Position numbers and translations under genes: made by a program
Notes under the pieces: generated by a model
Databases searched by the model: none
Told to the model about the DNA's origin: nothing
What the model saw: the letters and a program-made list of their open reading frames with translations, nothing else
Part shown: piece by piece, positions 34,769 through 44,321 of the stretch
Layout: the number at the start of each line of letters is the position of its first letter
Position numbering within the stretch: position 1 is the stretch's first letter
Origin: JABDIP01 sp965250245
Lineage (GTDB): Bacteria > Pseudomonadota > Alphaproteobacteria > DSM-16000 > Inquilinaceae
DNA length: 64,000 bases
Direction: 5' to 3'
Assembly (NCBI GenBank): GCA_965250245.1
Contig: OZ252296.1
Coordinates: 1,364,001 to 1,428,000 of the forward strand

Positions 34769-37700
34769 CTATTCGGCGGCGACCCTGTGTTCGGGCGAGT
34801 CGCGGAAGGCGGCCAAAAGGTCGATCCGCCGCTCTTCCGCCTTTTCCGCCGATGCCTCCTTGATGTGCCCATAGCCCCGGATCTGCTCCGGGATCGAGGC
34901 GATCTCGACCGCAAGCTCGCGATTGTCGGCTGTCAGGCCGCCGAGCAACTCGCGCACCGTATCGAAATAGTCGGCGATCAGGCGCCGTTCCATCCGGCGC
35001 TCGGCGGTGCGGCCGAACAGGTCGAGCGGCGTACCGCGCAGGCCCTTCAGGCGCGCCAGTAGGGCGAAGGCCGACCGCATCCAAGGTCCGTAGGTCATCT
35101 TGCGCTGGTGGCCGGTGACCGGGTCCCGCTTGGACAGGAGCGGCGGGGCCAGGTGGAACTGCAGCGTGTAGTTCCCGGTGAACTTCGAACTGACCTGCTT
35201 GGCGAAGCTGCCGTCGGTGTAGAGCCGGGCGACCTCGTACTCGTCCTTGTAGGCCATCAGCTTGAAGCCGTAGCGGGCGACGGCCGCCGTAAGCGAGCCA
35301 TCCAGCTCCGGAGCTGCGCCGATCACCTGTTCCTCGGCCTTGCGCACATCGTCCACCAGCGACCGATAGCGCGCCGCGTAGGCGGCGTTCTGGTAGCCGG
35401 TCAGGAATTCGGCCCGGCGCTCGATCAGCTCGTCCAGGGTCTGCGAGATCGCGTGGCCGGACGGCTCCGGCCCGGCACGCTCCGCGACCAGGGCGGCGAC
35501 GCCGGCCGGGTCATGGGCGGCACGGCGGCCCCACAGGAAGGCCTGGCGGTTCATCTCGACCGCGACGCCGTTCAGCGCCACCGCTTCCTCGATGGCCTGG
35601 GCGGAGACCGGGATCAGGCCGCGCTGCCAGGCATAGCCCAGCACGAACAGGTTGGTGGCGATGCTGTCGCCGAGCAGCGTCGTGGCCATCCGCGTGGCGT
35701 CGACCACCTCCACCAAATCCGGGTCGCCGGCGGTCTCGCGGATCGCGCTCAACAGCGCGTCGTGGCGGAAGGGCAGGTCCGGATTGAAATTGAACTCGCC
35801 GGTCATGGTCTGCTGGCTGTTGATCACCGCCCGGGTGACGCCGGGCCGCATCTTCGGCAGCGTCTCGGTGCCGCCGGCCACGACGAGGTCGCAGCCCAGC
35901 ACGAGGTCTGCGGCGCCCGCGGCGATGCGCACGGCGCTGATGTCCTCCGGCGCCTTGGCGATGCGCAGATGGCTGACGACGGCGCCGCCCTTCTGGGCGA
36001 GGCCGGCCTGATCCAGCACCGAGCAGCCCTTGCCTTCCAGATGGGCCGCCATGCCGACCAGCGCGCCGATGGTGACGACTCCGGTGCCGCCGATGCCGGT
36101 CACCAGGATGCCGTAGGGCGCGTCGATGGACGGAAGCTCCGGCTCCGGCAGCACGCCGAAGCGGGCGGCATCGGCATCCTGGGCCGCCGCATCCGGCTTC
36201 TCCGGCTTGCGCAGCTCGCCACCCTCCACGGTGACGAAGCTCGGGCAGAAGCCCTTCACGCAGGAGAAATCCTTGTTGCAGCTCGACTGGTCGATGGTCC
36301 GCTTGCGACCGAACTCGGTCTCGACCGGAACCACGCTCAGGCAGTTGGACTGCACCGAGCAATCGCCGCAGCCCTCGCAGACCAGCTCGTTGATGATGAC
36401 CCGCTTGTTGGGATCGACCATCTGGCCGCGCTTGCGCCGGCGGCGCTTCTCCGCCGCACAGGTCTGGTCGTAGATCAGCACCGTGGTGCCCGGGACCGCG
36501 CGCAGGTCGCGCTGGATTTTGTCGAGATCGTCCCGGTGCTCGACATCGGTGTCCGGCGGCAGGCCGTTGTCGCCGCCATACTTCTCCGGCTCGTCGCTGA
36601 CCACCACGACGCGCGCCGCGCCCTCCGCCGCCACCTGGCGGGCGATCATCGGCACGTCCAGCGGCCCGTCCATGGGCTGGCCGCCGGTCATGGCGACGGC
36701 GTCGTTGTAGAGGATCTTGTAGGTGATGTTGACGCCGGCGGCGACCGCCGCACGGATCGCCAGCAGGCCGGAATGGAAATAGGTGCCGTCGCCGAGATTG
36801 GTGAAGACATGCTCGGTCTCGGTGAACGGTGCCTGGCCGACCCAGGCCACCCCTTCGCCGCCCATCTGGCTGAAGGTCTCGGTGCTGCGGTCCATCCAGG
36901 TCGCCATGTAATGGCAGCCGATGCCGGCCAGCGCCCGGCTGCCGTCGGGCACCCGGGTCGAGGTGTTGTGCGGGCAGCCGGAGCAGAAATAGGGGATGCG
37001 CTGCATCGCCGGATGCATGGTGACCTTCTGGCGCTCCTTCTCCTCCAGGAAGGCGACGCGCTCGGCGATGCCGGTGTGCTCCATGCGCTTCAACAGGCGG
37101 CGGCCGATCACCACGGCGATCTGCGCCGGGCTCAGCTCGCCGGTGGAGGGCAGGATCCAGTCCCGCTCCTCGTCAAACTTGCCGACCACCACGGGCCGCT
37201 TGTCGGCCTGCCAGTTGTAGAGCTGCTCCTTGAGCTGGTTCTCGATAAGGGCGCGCTTCTCCTCCACGACGATCAGCTCGTCTAGGCCTTCGGCGAAGGC
37301 GCGCACGCCGCCCGGCTCCAGCGGCCAGGGCATGGCGACCTTGTAAATCGCCAGGCCGATCTCCCGCGCCAGCGCCTCGTCGATGCCGAGCTCCTGCAAT
37401 GCCTGCAGTACGTCGAGATAGGACTTGCCGACGGTGACGATGCCGAATCGGTGCTTGGGCGCGTCGTAGATCACCCGGTCCAGCTTGTTGGCCCGGCAGA
37501 AGGCGAGGGCCGCGTACATCTTGTCCTGCATCAGCCGGTGTTCCTGGACCATCGGCGGGTCCGGCCAGCGGATGTTCAGGCCGCCCTCTGGCATCTCGAA
37601 ATCGTCCGGCATGGCGATCTCGATGCGCCCGGGGTCGACATAGACGGAGGCCGAGCTGTCTACGGTCTCGGCGATGGTCTTGAACCCGACCCAGCAGCCG

Positions 37701-38278
37701 GAATACCGGCTCAGGGCCCAGCCATAGAGGCCGAGGTCAAGGATCTCCTGGACGTTGGACGGATTCAGCACCGGCATCATGGCGGCGGCGAAGGCGTGCT
37801 CGGATTGATGCGGGACGGTGGAGCTCTTGCAGGCATGGTCGTCGCCGGCCAGGGCCAGGACGCCGCCATGGCGCGAGGAGCCGGCGAAATTGCCGTGCTT
37901 GAAGACGTCGCCGGAGCGGTCGACACCCGGGCCCTTGCCGTACCAGATGGCATAGACGCCGTCATACTTCGCGCCCGGCCACAGGCCGACCTGCTGGCTG
38001 CCCCAGACGGCGGTGGCGCCAAGGTCCTCGTTCACCCCGGGCTGGAAATGGACATGGCTCTCGGCCAGGAAATCGCGGGCCCGCCACAGAGCCTGGTCGA
38101 ACCCGCCCAGGGGCGAGCCGCGATAGCCGGAGATGAAGGCCGCGGTGTTGAGGCCGGCCTGCTCGTCGCGCCGGCGCTGCATCAGCGCCAGACGCACCAG
38201 CGCCTGGGTGCCGGTCAGGTATACGCGCCCGGACTCAAGGGCGTATTTGTCGTCGAGCGATACCGCCGCCAGCGTCAT
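34769..38278 (-). CDS. Indolepyruvate ferredoxin oxidoreductase, fused alpha-beta-gamma form
   Basis: A 1169-residue enzyme, the fused aerobic form. From the N-terminus: a pyruvate-ferredoxin-oxidoreductase-type alpha region (1-350), a TPP-binding region (about 400-620, with IGCHYMATWMDRSTETFSQMGGEG), Cys-rich cluster ligands at about 640-690 (VCEGCGDCSVQSNC and SCNKDFSCVKGFC), and a C-terminal gamma domain starting GILVTGIGGTGVVTIGAL. It decarboxylates aryl- or branched 2-oxoacids to acyl-CoA, using ferredoxin as electron acceptor. It stands alone; no ferredoxin gene is adjacent. Confidence 0.95.
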   Translation of the reverse strand: MTLAAVSLDDKYALESGRVYLTGTQALVRLALMQRRRDEQAGLNTAAFISGYRGSPLGGFDQALWRARDFLAESHVHFQPGVNEDLGATAVWGSQQVGLWPGAKYDGVYAIWYGKGPGVDRSGDVFKHGNFAGSSRHGGVLALAGDDHACKSSTVPHQSEHAFAAAMMPVLNPSNVQEILDLGLYGWALSRYSGCWVGFKTIAETVDSSASVYVDPGRIEIAMPDDFEMPEGGLNIRWPDPPMVQEHRLMQDKMYAALAFCRANKLDRVIYDAPKHRFGIVTVGKSYLDVLQALQELGIDEALAREIGLAIYKVAMPWPLEPGGVRAFAEGLDELIVVEEKRALIENQLKEQLYNWQADKRPVVVGKFDEERDWILPSTGELSPAQIAVVIGRRLLKRMEHTGIAERVAFLEEKERQKVTMHPAMQRIPYFCSGCPHNTSTRVPDGSRALAGIGCHYMATWMDRSTETFSQMGGEGVAWVGQAPFTETEHVFTNLGDGTYFHSGLLAIRAAVAAGVNITYKILYNDAVAMTGGQPMDGPLDVPMIARQVAAEGAARVVVVSDEPEKYGGDNGLPPDTDVEHRDDLDKIQRDLRAVPGTTVLIYDQTCAAEKRRRRKRGQMVDPNKRVIINELVCEGCGDCSVQSNCLSVVPVETEFGRKRTIDQSSCNKDFSCVKGFCPSFVTVEGGELRKPEKPDAAAQDADAARFGVLPEPELPSIDAPYGILVTGIGGTGVVTIGALVGMAAHLEGKGCSVLDQAGLAQKGGAVVSHLRIAKAPEDISAVRIAAGAADLVLGCDLVVAGGTETLPKMRPGVTRAVINSQQTMTGEFNFNPDLPFRHDALLSAIRETAGDPDLVEVVDATRMATTLLGDSIATNLFVLGYAWQRGLIPVSAQAIEEAVALNGVAVEMNRQAFLWGRRAAHDPAGVAALVAERAGPEPSGHAISQTLDELIERRAEFLTGYQNAAYAARYRSLVDDVRKAEEQVIGAAPELDGSLTAAVARYGFKLMAYKDEYEVARLYTDGSFAKQVSSKFTGNYTLQFHLAPPLLSKRDPVTGHQRKMTYGPWMRSAFALLARLKGLRGTPLDLFGRTAERRMERRLIADYFDTVRELLGGLTADNRELAVEIASIPEQIRGYGHIKEASAEKAEERRIDLLAAFRDSPEHRVAAE

Positions 38279-38811
38279 TGCGAACTCCCTGGTCTGCGGA
38301 ACATCACAGCGAAATTAACGCAAACAAGTTAACCTGTGCTGACCCATTTCACAAATCAACGAACCGTCATCACGGAAAAACGCAAGGAAGGATCGCCGAG
38401 TCGTCGGCCGTATTATGGAAAATTTCCGCTCGCGGGGCGATAGGAGGCCGATTCAATCCCCGGCCGTCGCAGACCTTTTCGGCTGCCGAGGCGGCGCAAG
38501 TTGAAGTTAAGGTCAAACTCCACAACTGTTGTTCTTTCCCATTTCAGATCAACGCGTTGACAGTCCTCCAACGACCCGTTTGGTTAACACGATTGAACCT
38601 GGGCGTGTGATTCAATCTCGAATATTTCCAAGTTGCGCCGCAAGGCGATAGAATCGCAAAGAAGTATTTTTAGATATTTTTAAAATTCTTACGTCAGAAA
38701 TCCCAACTCAATTGCAGAGGTTCCGAGTCCGGCAGCAAAAGTCGTCGGTGGAGCCTCAGGCGCCGGCCTCCGACGCCCCGGCGCTGAAGGAATTTGATTG
38801 GAGCAGATACC
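38279..38811. promoter_or_regulatory. 533-base divergent intergenic region
   Basis: This gap separates the starts of the indolepyruvate oxidoreductase (-) and the PilJ-N protein (+) and must hold both promoters. It is AT-richer than neighbouring genes, especially near 38640-38700. I find no gene, repeat pair or recognisable operator; one short frame at 38278-38610 has no coding character. Confidence 0.5.
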
Positions 38812-39690
38812 ATGTCGATACGCACCCTGACGGTTGTCTTCGCCCTTGTCGCGGCCCTCGTGGCCGTGGACCTGACGCCACCGGCGGCGGCCCAGGAGGG
38901 TGTCGACTACGACCACGTGATCAATCTGGCCGGCCGCCAGCGCATGCTGTCGCAGCGCATGGCGAAGGAGGCCATCCTCGTTCACATGGGCGTGGAGACC
39001 GAGGAGAACCTGCGCCGGCTGCGCAGCTCGCGGGACATGTTCGACCGCACCTTGACGGGGCTCAGGAGCGGGGATGAGTCCCAGGGCCTGTCCGGCACCA
39101 GCGACGGCAACACCCTCGAGCGCATCGAGCAGGCCGAGGCGATCTGGGTGTTGATGGACGACGTGCTGCGGTCCGGCCTCGACAGCGGCCGCTTCTCCGA
39201 AGGGCAGGTTGCCGTGCTGGTCGATCTCAGCCCGATGCTGCTCTCGGCATCGGAAGACGTGGTGACGGCGATCCTGGAGCAGATCGAGACGCGCCGGGTC
39301 CATACCGTGCTGGTCGAGGCGATCAACGTGTCCGGCCGTCAGCGCATGCTGTCGCAGCGCATGGCCATGGAGTACTTCCTGATCGCCCGCGACTTCGATA
39401 CCGACGGCAATCGGCAGGCGCTGCGGGAATCCATCGAGAGTTTCGATCGCGCCCTTGTCGGGCTGATCGACGGCGATCCGGGCCAGAGGCTGATCGCCGC
39501 GCCGACGGCCGAGATCCAGCTTCAGCTCGCGACCGTCCGGCGCATCTGGTCCGGCCAGGTCTCGCCGCTGCTGTACCCGGTGCTGAACGGCATCCCTCCG
39601 TCCAACGATGCGGTGGACGAGCTGGCGCGGCTCAATCTGGAACTGCTCCGCGAGATGAACGCGGCGGTCGAGATGTACGAAATGCTCTAG
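38812..39690 (+). CDS. Periplasmic protein with two PilJ-N (type IV pili chemotaxis sensor) domains
   Basis: A 292-residue protein with a signal peptide (residues 1-27, cleavage near PAAAQ) and two copies of the PilJ-N motif: AGRQRMLSQRMAKEA near residue 40 and SGRQRMLSQRMAMEY near 176. That domain is normally the extracellular sensor part of chemoreceptors and nitrate/nitrite sensor kinases (NarX). Here no transmembrane helix or signalling domain follows, so this is a free, soluble double-sensor. A binding role, perhaps handing a ligand to a receptor elsewhere, is an inference. ATG 38812 gives the clean signal peptide. Confidence 0.85.
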   Translation: MSIRTLTVVFALVAALVAVDLTPPAAAQEGVDYDHVINLAGRQRMLSQRMAKEAILVHMGVETEENLRRLRSSRDMFDRTLTGLRSGDESQGLSGTSDGNTLERIEQAEAIWVLMDDVLRSGLDSGRFSEGQVAVLVDLSPMLLSASEDVVTAILEQIETRRVHTVLVEAINVSGRQRMLSQRMAMEYFLIARDFDTDGNRQALRESIESFDRALVGLIDGDPGQRLIAAPTAEIQLQLATVRRIWSGQVSPLLYPVLNGIPPSNDAVDELARLNLELLREMNAAVEMYEML

Positions 39691-39742
39691 CGCCAGTGGC
39701 CGGGCACGTCCGGCCACGCCAGCCAGGGATCTGTTCGGGGGT

Positions 39743-40129
39743 TTACGGCCGGCTCGTCATCGCGGCGAGCCGGCTTTTCAATGTCCCCACATGCAGTTCC
39801 AGCTTGTGCCCGTCCGGGTCCAGGAAATAGAGCGACTCCCCCTCGCTGCGATTGTCCTTCCACAGCGTGGCGCCGGCGTCGCGAATGCGCCCGGCCGCGG
39901 CCGCGAAGTCCTCAGCCGCGACGTCGAACGCGACGTGGGTGTAGTCGGGATGCGGGGCGCTCCGCGTCTCGGGGTCTTGCGACAGGCACAGCCACAGGGA
40001 GCCGGCGCTCAGGTAGGCACCGTCGGGCCAGGTCGTCGCGACATCGAACCCCAACACGTCGCGGTAGAAGGCGACGGACCGGCCGACATCCCGGACCGCC
40101 AGCGTCAGATGGTTCAGGCCCCTGATCAT
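39743..40129 (-). CDS. fosA: FosA-type glutathione transferase (fosfomycin resistance family)
   Basis: A 128-residue glyoxalase-fold protein close to FosA in length and sequence. The Mn(II) ligands are His7, His65 and Glu111; the substrate and potassium-loop segment KDNRSEGES (91-99) is intact. FosA adds glutathione to fosfomycin, inactivating it. Composition matches the chromosome and no mobile-element genes lie near, so this is a resident gene. It could confer reduced fosfomycin susceptibility or serve another conjugation; activity is not shown. Confidence 0.88.
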   Translation of the reverse strand: MIRGLNHLTLAVRDVGRSVAFYRDVLGFDVATTWPDGAYLSAGSLWLCLSQDPETRSAPHPDYTHVAFDVAAEDFAAAAGRIRDAGATLWKDNRSEGESLYFLDPDGHKLELHVGTLKSRLAAMTSRP

Positions 40130-40424
40130 GGTGCTGCCTCATTTCCCCGTGACAGTGGGCGTGGTTTGGCGGGCAGTTCAGTTCGGCACCGTGACCGATT
40201 GATGGCGCTCTAGGGGACTTCCCCTAAGGCGACGTTATCCCCTAGATGCCGAAGCGTTTTACGGGTATCAGAGTATCTGTTCGTTCAACGTATCTTCCGC
40301 CACAGGACATGTGCCACAGCGTGCGACGGCGTGAGCATCTCCTGCCGCTCAGCCTGACGGTTTCCCAGCCCGGGGTGCCGCGTGTGCCGCCGGCTGTCTG
40401 CAGGCCGGGGCGGGGGCTGTACTC

Positions 40425-40844
40425 ATGATCTGGCTCGTCGCCTATGTCGGGCTGCTGATGACCATCCTGATCATCCCCGGGGTGATCATCGGCATGCGGA
40501 CCCACAAGCGGCGCGCGGCACTGATCCATCGCGCCAAGCAGGCAAGCGCCAAGGCGACACGCTGGAAGGGGCTGGCGGCGGACGGGGTGGCCGTCAAGGT
40601 CGCCGACATCTTCACCCGCATCGGCATGGTGCTGGTGGCGCGCGACGGCAAGGTGATGACGTTCGAATGGCCGAGGCGGCCATGGCTGACCGGCTTCCTG
40701 CTGCTGATCACCTTCCCCTTCGGTGCAGTTTTCTTCCTGGCCTACCGCTTCTCCGGCGGCCGGCCGGTCCCGGTCTCGTTCGACATCTCCAGCGGCGAGG
40801 CGGTCGACGAGGCGGCGCGTACCCAGCGCCAGCGCGCCGCGTGA
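40425..40844 (+). CDS. Hypothetical membrane protein
   Basis: A 139-residue protein with hydrophobic helices at about 2-22 and 88-108 and a basic loop between them (MRTHKRRAALIHRAKQASAK). I recognise no family. It overlaps the downstream acetyltransferase by four bases (GTGA), showing translational coupling, and this is the main reason to trust the frame. The reverse-strand ORF over the same bases is proline/histidine-rich and unlikely. Confidence 0.6.
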   Translation: MIWLVAYVGLLMTILIIPGVIIGMRTHKRRAALIHRAKQASAKATRWKGLAADGVAVKVADIFTRIGMVLVARDGKVMTFEWPRRPWLTGFLLLITFPFGAVFFLAYRFSGGRPVPVSFDISSGEAVDEAARTQRQRAA

Positions 40845-41323
40845 CCCGGGTCGCGGCGCCCGTCCATCTGCGTCGTATTCTCGCCGACGAGGCCTTTCCG
40901 CTGCGATTCGGGACGCTCCGCCGCGCACTGCCTCCGGCAGGCTCGCGCTATCCGCAGGACGATGATCCGCTCACGATCCATCTCGGCGTCTTCCTGGAAG
41001 GAAGGCTGGTCTGCGTGGGATCGTTCCTGCCCGATGCCCAGGAGGGCGACGACATCGAGGGCGCGTTCCGGCTGCGCGGCATGGTGACCCTGCCGGACTA
41101 CCGGGGACAGGGCCTGGGCGGGACGCTGCTCGATCGCGGTGTCGCGCTGGTCGCCCGTCAGGGCGGGCGGGAGGTCTGGTGCAACGGCCGCACCGATGCC
41201 ATGGACTTTTACCGCCGGCACGGCTTCGAGCCGGTCGGCGAGGAGTTCGAGACGCCGGGGACGGGGCCGCATTATCGGTTCGTCCGGACGATCAGCCACG
41301 CGGAGCGCCGTCAGTCGCCGTAA
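40841..41323 (+). CDS. GNAT-family N-acetyltransferase
   Basis: A 160-residue acetyltransferase with the acetyl-CoA loop LRGMVTLPDYRGQGLGGTLLDRGVALV (about residues 78-104), followed by VWCNGRTDAMDFYRRHGF. It starts with GTG 40841 overlapping the upstream stop. Its last 13 bases overlap the 3' end of the convergent acyl-CoA ligase. Substrate unknown; members acetylate amines of small molecules or proteins. Confidence 0.88.
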   Translation: MTRVAAPVHLRRILADEAFPLRFGTLRRALPPAGSRYPQDDDPLTIHLGVFLEGRLVCVGSFLPDAQEGDDIEGAFRLRGMVTLPDYRGQGLGGTLLDRGVALVARQGGREVWCNGRTDAMDFYRRHGFEPVGEEFETPGTGPHYRFVRTISHAERRQSP

Positions 41324-43110
41324 AGGGCCTCCAGCGCCTCGCCATAGACCGACCAGATCGGGTTGCGCTTGATCTTCATGGTCGGCGTCATCTGGCCGTT
41401 CTCGACGCTGAACGGCTCCGGGGCCAGCACGAAGCGGCGCACCCGCTCGATCGGCGAGAGCGACTTGTTCACCCGGTCCACCGCCTCGCCGATCGCCTTG
41501 CGGAATTCCGGGTCCTCGGTCCGCTCCGTCAGATCCCGGGGTTTGCTGTGTGTCTTGGCCCAGCTTGCGGTGAACTCGGCGTCGGGGACGATGACGCCGA
41601 CCAGGAAGGGCCGGCGGTCGCCCGCCACCATGGCCTGGCCGATCTCCGGCTGCAGGGTCAGGAAGCCCTCGACCCGCTGCGGCGACAGGTTGTCGCCGCC
41701 GGAATTCACGATGATGTCCTTCTTGCGATCGGTGATCAGGATCGCGCCATCCTCGTCCAGCCGGCCGATATCGCCGGTGTGCAGCCAGCCGTCGCGCAAG
41801 GTCTCGGCGGTGGCCTCCTCATGGTTCCAATAGCCCTTCATGACCAGCTCGCCGCGCACCAGGATCTCGCCATCCTCGGCGATGCGCACCTCGACCTCCT
41901 CCAGCGGCGGGCCGACCGTATGGACCTTGATGCGGTCCGGGGTATTGCAGGCGATGACCGGCGACGCCTCGGTCTGCCCGTAGCCCTGCAGGATGGTCAG
42001 GCCGAGGGCATGGAAGAACATGCCGATCTCGGCGTTCAGGGGCGCGCCGCCGGAGACCATGGCCTTCAGCCGGCCGCCGAACCGGGCCCGCAGCTTGCGC
42101 CGGACCAGGAATTCGGCGATCCGGTCCTGGACCATCGGCATGAAGCCCAGGCGGCCGTTCTCATGCCGTTCCCGGCCAAGTTCCACGGCGCGCTGCAGCC
42201 ACCACGCCGCCATCCCGCCCTGGCGCTCGATGTCGCGGGTGATGCGCCGATGCATGACCTCGTAGAGCCGCGGCACGGCGGTCATGATGGTCGGCCGCAC
42301 CTCGGGCAGATTGCGCATCAGCGCTTCGGCATTCTCCGCGTAGTAGATCTGCGCCCCGACCGAGAGCGGGAAGAACTGGCCCGCGGAATGCTCGTAGGAA
42401 TGGGACAGCGGCAGGAAGGACAGGAAGACGTCGTCCTCCAGCCCGATCTTCTGCAGCAGGTGATAGGCGCCCAGGCAGTTGGCCATGATGCCGCCATGGG
42501 TCTGCATCACCCCGCGCGGGCGCCCGCCGGTGCCGCTGGTGTAGATCAGGCAGGCGGTGTCGGTGCGCCGCATCGCCTCGATGCGGTCGTCGACGCCGTC
42601 CTCCGCCCTGTCGCCCTGCTCCAGCACGCCGTCCCAGGAATGCAGCGCCACGTCCGGATTGCGGCGGTCGTCGACCGGGTCGATGGCGATGACGAATTTG
42701 AGGTCCGGCGCCTGCAGCGCCGCCGGCCACAGCTTGCGGAACAGCGCCATGGTGGAGACGATGGCGCCCTTCGCACCGCTGTCGGTCAGGATGTGGCGGT
42801 GGTCATCCACCGTGTTGGTGGTGTAGGCCGGCACGGTGATGCCGCCGCCGGCCATGATGCCGAGATCGGCCACCAGCCATTTCGGCCGGTTCTCCGACAC
42901 CAGCACGATGCGGTCGCCATCCTCCATGCCGACCGCGCGCAGGCCCCGCGCCAGCCGCCGCATCTCCTGGTCGACCCGCCGCCAGCTCATCGCCTGGAAG
43001 GCCCCATCGTGCTTGGCCCAGGCCAAGGGCTTGTCCCCGAGGTGTCGGGCCTGGTCGACGAACATCGCCGGCAGGCTCTGCCACTGCTTGTATCTCCAAG
43101 GGCCGGCCAT
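41311..43110 (-). CDS. Long-chain acyl-CoA synthetase (AMP-binding)
   Basis: A 599-residue adenylate-forming enzyme. The AMP-binding signature is YTSGTGGRPRGVMQTHGG (about residue 187), the later motif YGQTEASPV is present, and the C-terminal domain contains GWLHTGDIGRLDEDGAILITDRKKDIIV. It activates fatty acids to acyl-CoA with ATP. It resembles the AMP-dependent synthetases (FadD15-like) rather than E. coli FadD. ATG 43110 was chosen because the preceding frame is not family-like. Confidence 0.92.
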   Translation of the reverse strand: MAGPWRYKQWQSLPAMFVDQARHLGDKPLAWAKHDGAFQAMSWRRVDQEMRRLARGLRAVGMEDGDRIVLVSENRPKWLVADLGIMAGGGITVPAYTTNTVDDHRHILTDSGAKGAIVSTMALFRKLWPAALQAPDLKFVIAIDPVDDRRNPDVALHSWDGVLEQGDRAEDGVDDRIEAMRRTDTACLIYTSGTGGRPRGVMQTHGGIMANCLGAYHLLQKIGLEDDVFLSFLPLSHSYEHSAGQFFPLSVGAQIYYAENAEALMRNLPEVRPTIMTAVPRLYEVMHRRITRDIERQGGMAAWWLQRAVELGRERHENGRLGFMPMVQDRIAEFLVRRKLRARFGGRLKAMVSGGAPLNAEIGMFFHALGLTILQGYGQTEASPVIACNTPDRIKVHTVGPPLEEVEVRIAEDGEILVRGELVMKGYWNHEEATAETLRDGWLHTGDIGRLDEDGAILITDRKKDIIVNSGGDNLSPQRVEGFLTLQPEIGQAMVAGDRRPFLVGVIVPDAEFTASWAKTHSKPRDLTERTEDPEFRKAIGEAVDRVNKSLSPIERVRRFVLAPEPFSVENGQMTPTMKIKRNPIWSVYGEALEALYGD

Positions 43111-43285
43111 GGCGCGGCGATCCTCCCGGTTCCTGGCTTTTTTCCTATTACTAGCCGGATGTTGGTGGCCGCAACAGTCATGGCCAGTGCGGAATTTGCA
43201 GGCTACGCTATCGGTAACGGCCCCGGACGCCGGGCCGCCATACAAGAACACAAGGCGCCGTTACAGGAACGAGGAGGCTTTTATC

Positions 43286-44056
43286 ATGCGGAAGGTATTG
43301 GCATTGGCGGTCGTGGTGCTGGCGATGGGGCTGGCACAGGCCGCCGAGGCGCAGTCGCGCCTGCAGCTCATCCAGGAACGCGGCACGCTGCGCGTCGGCA
43401 CCACCGGCGACTTCAATCCGATGTCGGTGCGCGACCCGGCGACCAACACCTACAAGGGCTTCGACATCGACGCCATGGAGCAGCTCGCTGCCGATCTCGG
43501 CGTCGAGGTGGAATGGGTGCCGGCGGAATGGGCGACCCTGGTGGCCGGCGTGGCGTCGGACCAGTACGACATCTTCTCCGGTGCCTCGCTGAACATGGGC
43601 CGGGCCCGCACCGTCGGCTATTCGATCCCGTATTTCCAGGCCGGCACGGTGCCGCTGACCCTGTCGAACAACGCCGACCGGTTCTCAAGCTGGGACGACA
43701 TCAACCAGGCCGGCGTGAAAGTCGCGGTCAGCCTGGGCACGGTGTTCGAGGAGCAGGCGCGGGCGCATTTCCCCAATGCGGAGATCGTCGCGGTGCAGAC
43801 GCCGGCCACCGGATTCCAGGAGGTTCTGGCCGGCCGCTCGGACGTCACCATCACCAGCAATGTCGAGGCCTCCTCGCTGGTGCAGCGCTTCGAGAACATG
43901 GTCTGGATCGAGGTCCCGGCGCGCAATCTCAGGCCCTTCGCCTACCCGCTGCCGCAGGACGATTTCGCCTGGATCAACTTCGTCAACAGCTGGGTCACCC
44001 TGAAGACCACCGAGGGCTTCTATGAAGGCCTCCGCGACAAGTGGATGCCGAACTGA
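43286..44056 (+). CDS. Amino-acid ABC transporter substrate-binding protein
   Basis: A 256-residue periplasmic protein of the SBP_bac_3 family with a signal peptide (residues 1-22, ending AEAQS). The mature start RLQLIQERGTLRVGTTGDFNPMSVRD is typical. It is related to polar amino acid and cyclohexadienyl dehydratase-like binding proteins. GAGGAGG precedes the ATG. It is separated from the permease gene by a strong terminator and a large repeat, so the two are probably not simply co-transcribed. Confidence 0.9.
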   Translation: MRKVLALAVVVLAMGLAQAAEAQSRLQLIQERGTLRVGTTGDFNPMSVRDPATNTYKGFDIDAMEQLAADLGVEVEWVPAEWATLVAGVASDQYDIFSGASLNMGRARTVGYSIPYFQAGTVPLTLSNNADRFSSWDDINQAGVKVAVSLGTVFEEQARAHFPNAEIVAVQTPATGFQEVLAGRSDVTITSNVEASSLVQRFENMVWIEVPARNLRPFAYPLPQDDFAWINFVNSWVTLKTTEGFYEGLRDKWMPN

Positions 44057-44063
44057 CGATATG

Positions 44064-44095
44064 GGCCGCCGCTCCGCAGGGCGGCGGCCTTTCTT
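44064..44095 (+). terminator. Rho-independent terminator
   Basis: A 9-base perfect stem (44064-44072 with 44081-44089) and an 8-base loop, followed by TTTCTT. It lies eight bases after the stop of the binding-protein gene and is the clearest intrinsic terminator in the window. Confidence 0.85.
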
Positions 44096-44156
44096 ACAGC
44101 ATCGCATGGCCGGAACCGACATTCCCGGCCTCCATTGAACCGGCGGGCGCCGCGCT

Positions 44157-44291
44157 CCCCCTCACCCTCCCACGGCTTCGCCGCGGGTCCCTCCCTCTCC
44201 CCAAGGAGAGGGGAATTCGAGGCGGCTCATTGTTCCCCTCTCCTGGGGGAGAGGGAGGGACCCGCGGCGAAGCCGTGGGAGGGTGAGGGGG
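44157..44291. repeat. Long palindromic intergenic repeat (type C)
   Basis: Arms at about 44157-44213 and 44235-44291 are nearly perfect reverse complements over more than 50 bases. The arm carries CACGGCTTCGCCGCGGGTCC and CTCCCTCTCCCC themes. It lies between the binding-protein and permease genes and would form a very long hairpin in RNA. The text of the arms (CCCTCACCCTCCCACGGC...) matches a dispersed repeat family I have seen across alphaproteobacterial genomes. Confidence 0.85.
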
Positions 44292-44321
44292 CAGCGCAGG
44301 CCCAACCAAAGGTCCCGCGCA

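Noticed and set aside
39743..40129. FosA as a recently acquired resistance gene
   Set aside because: Composition matches the chromosome and no mobile-element genes or repeats flank it; it looks resident.
40242..40928. Reverse-strand ORF of 228 codons
   Set aside because: It overlaps the coupled membrane protein and acetyltransferase genes and has the low-information composition of an antisense frame.
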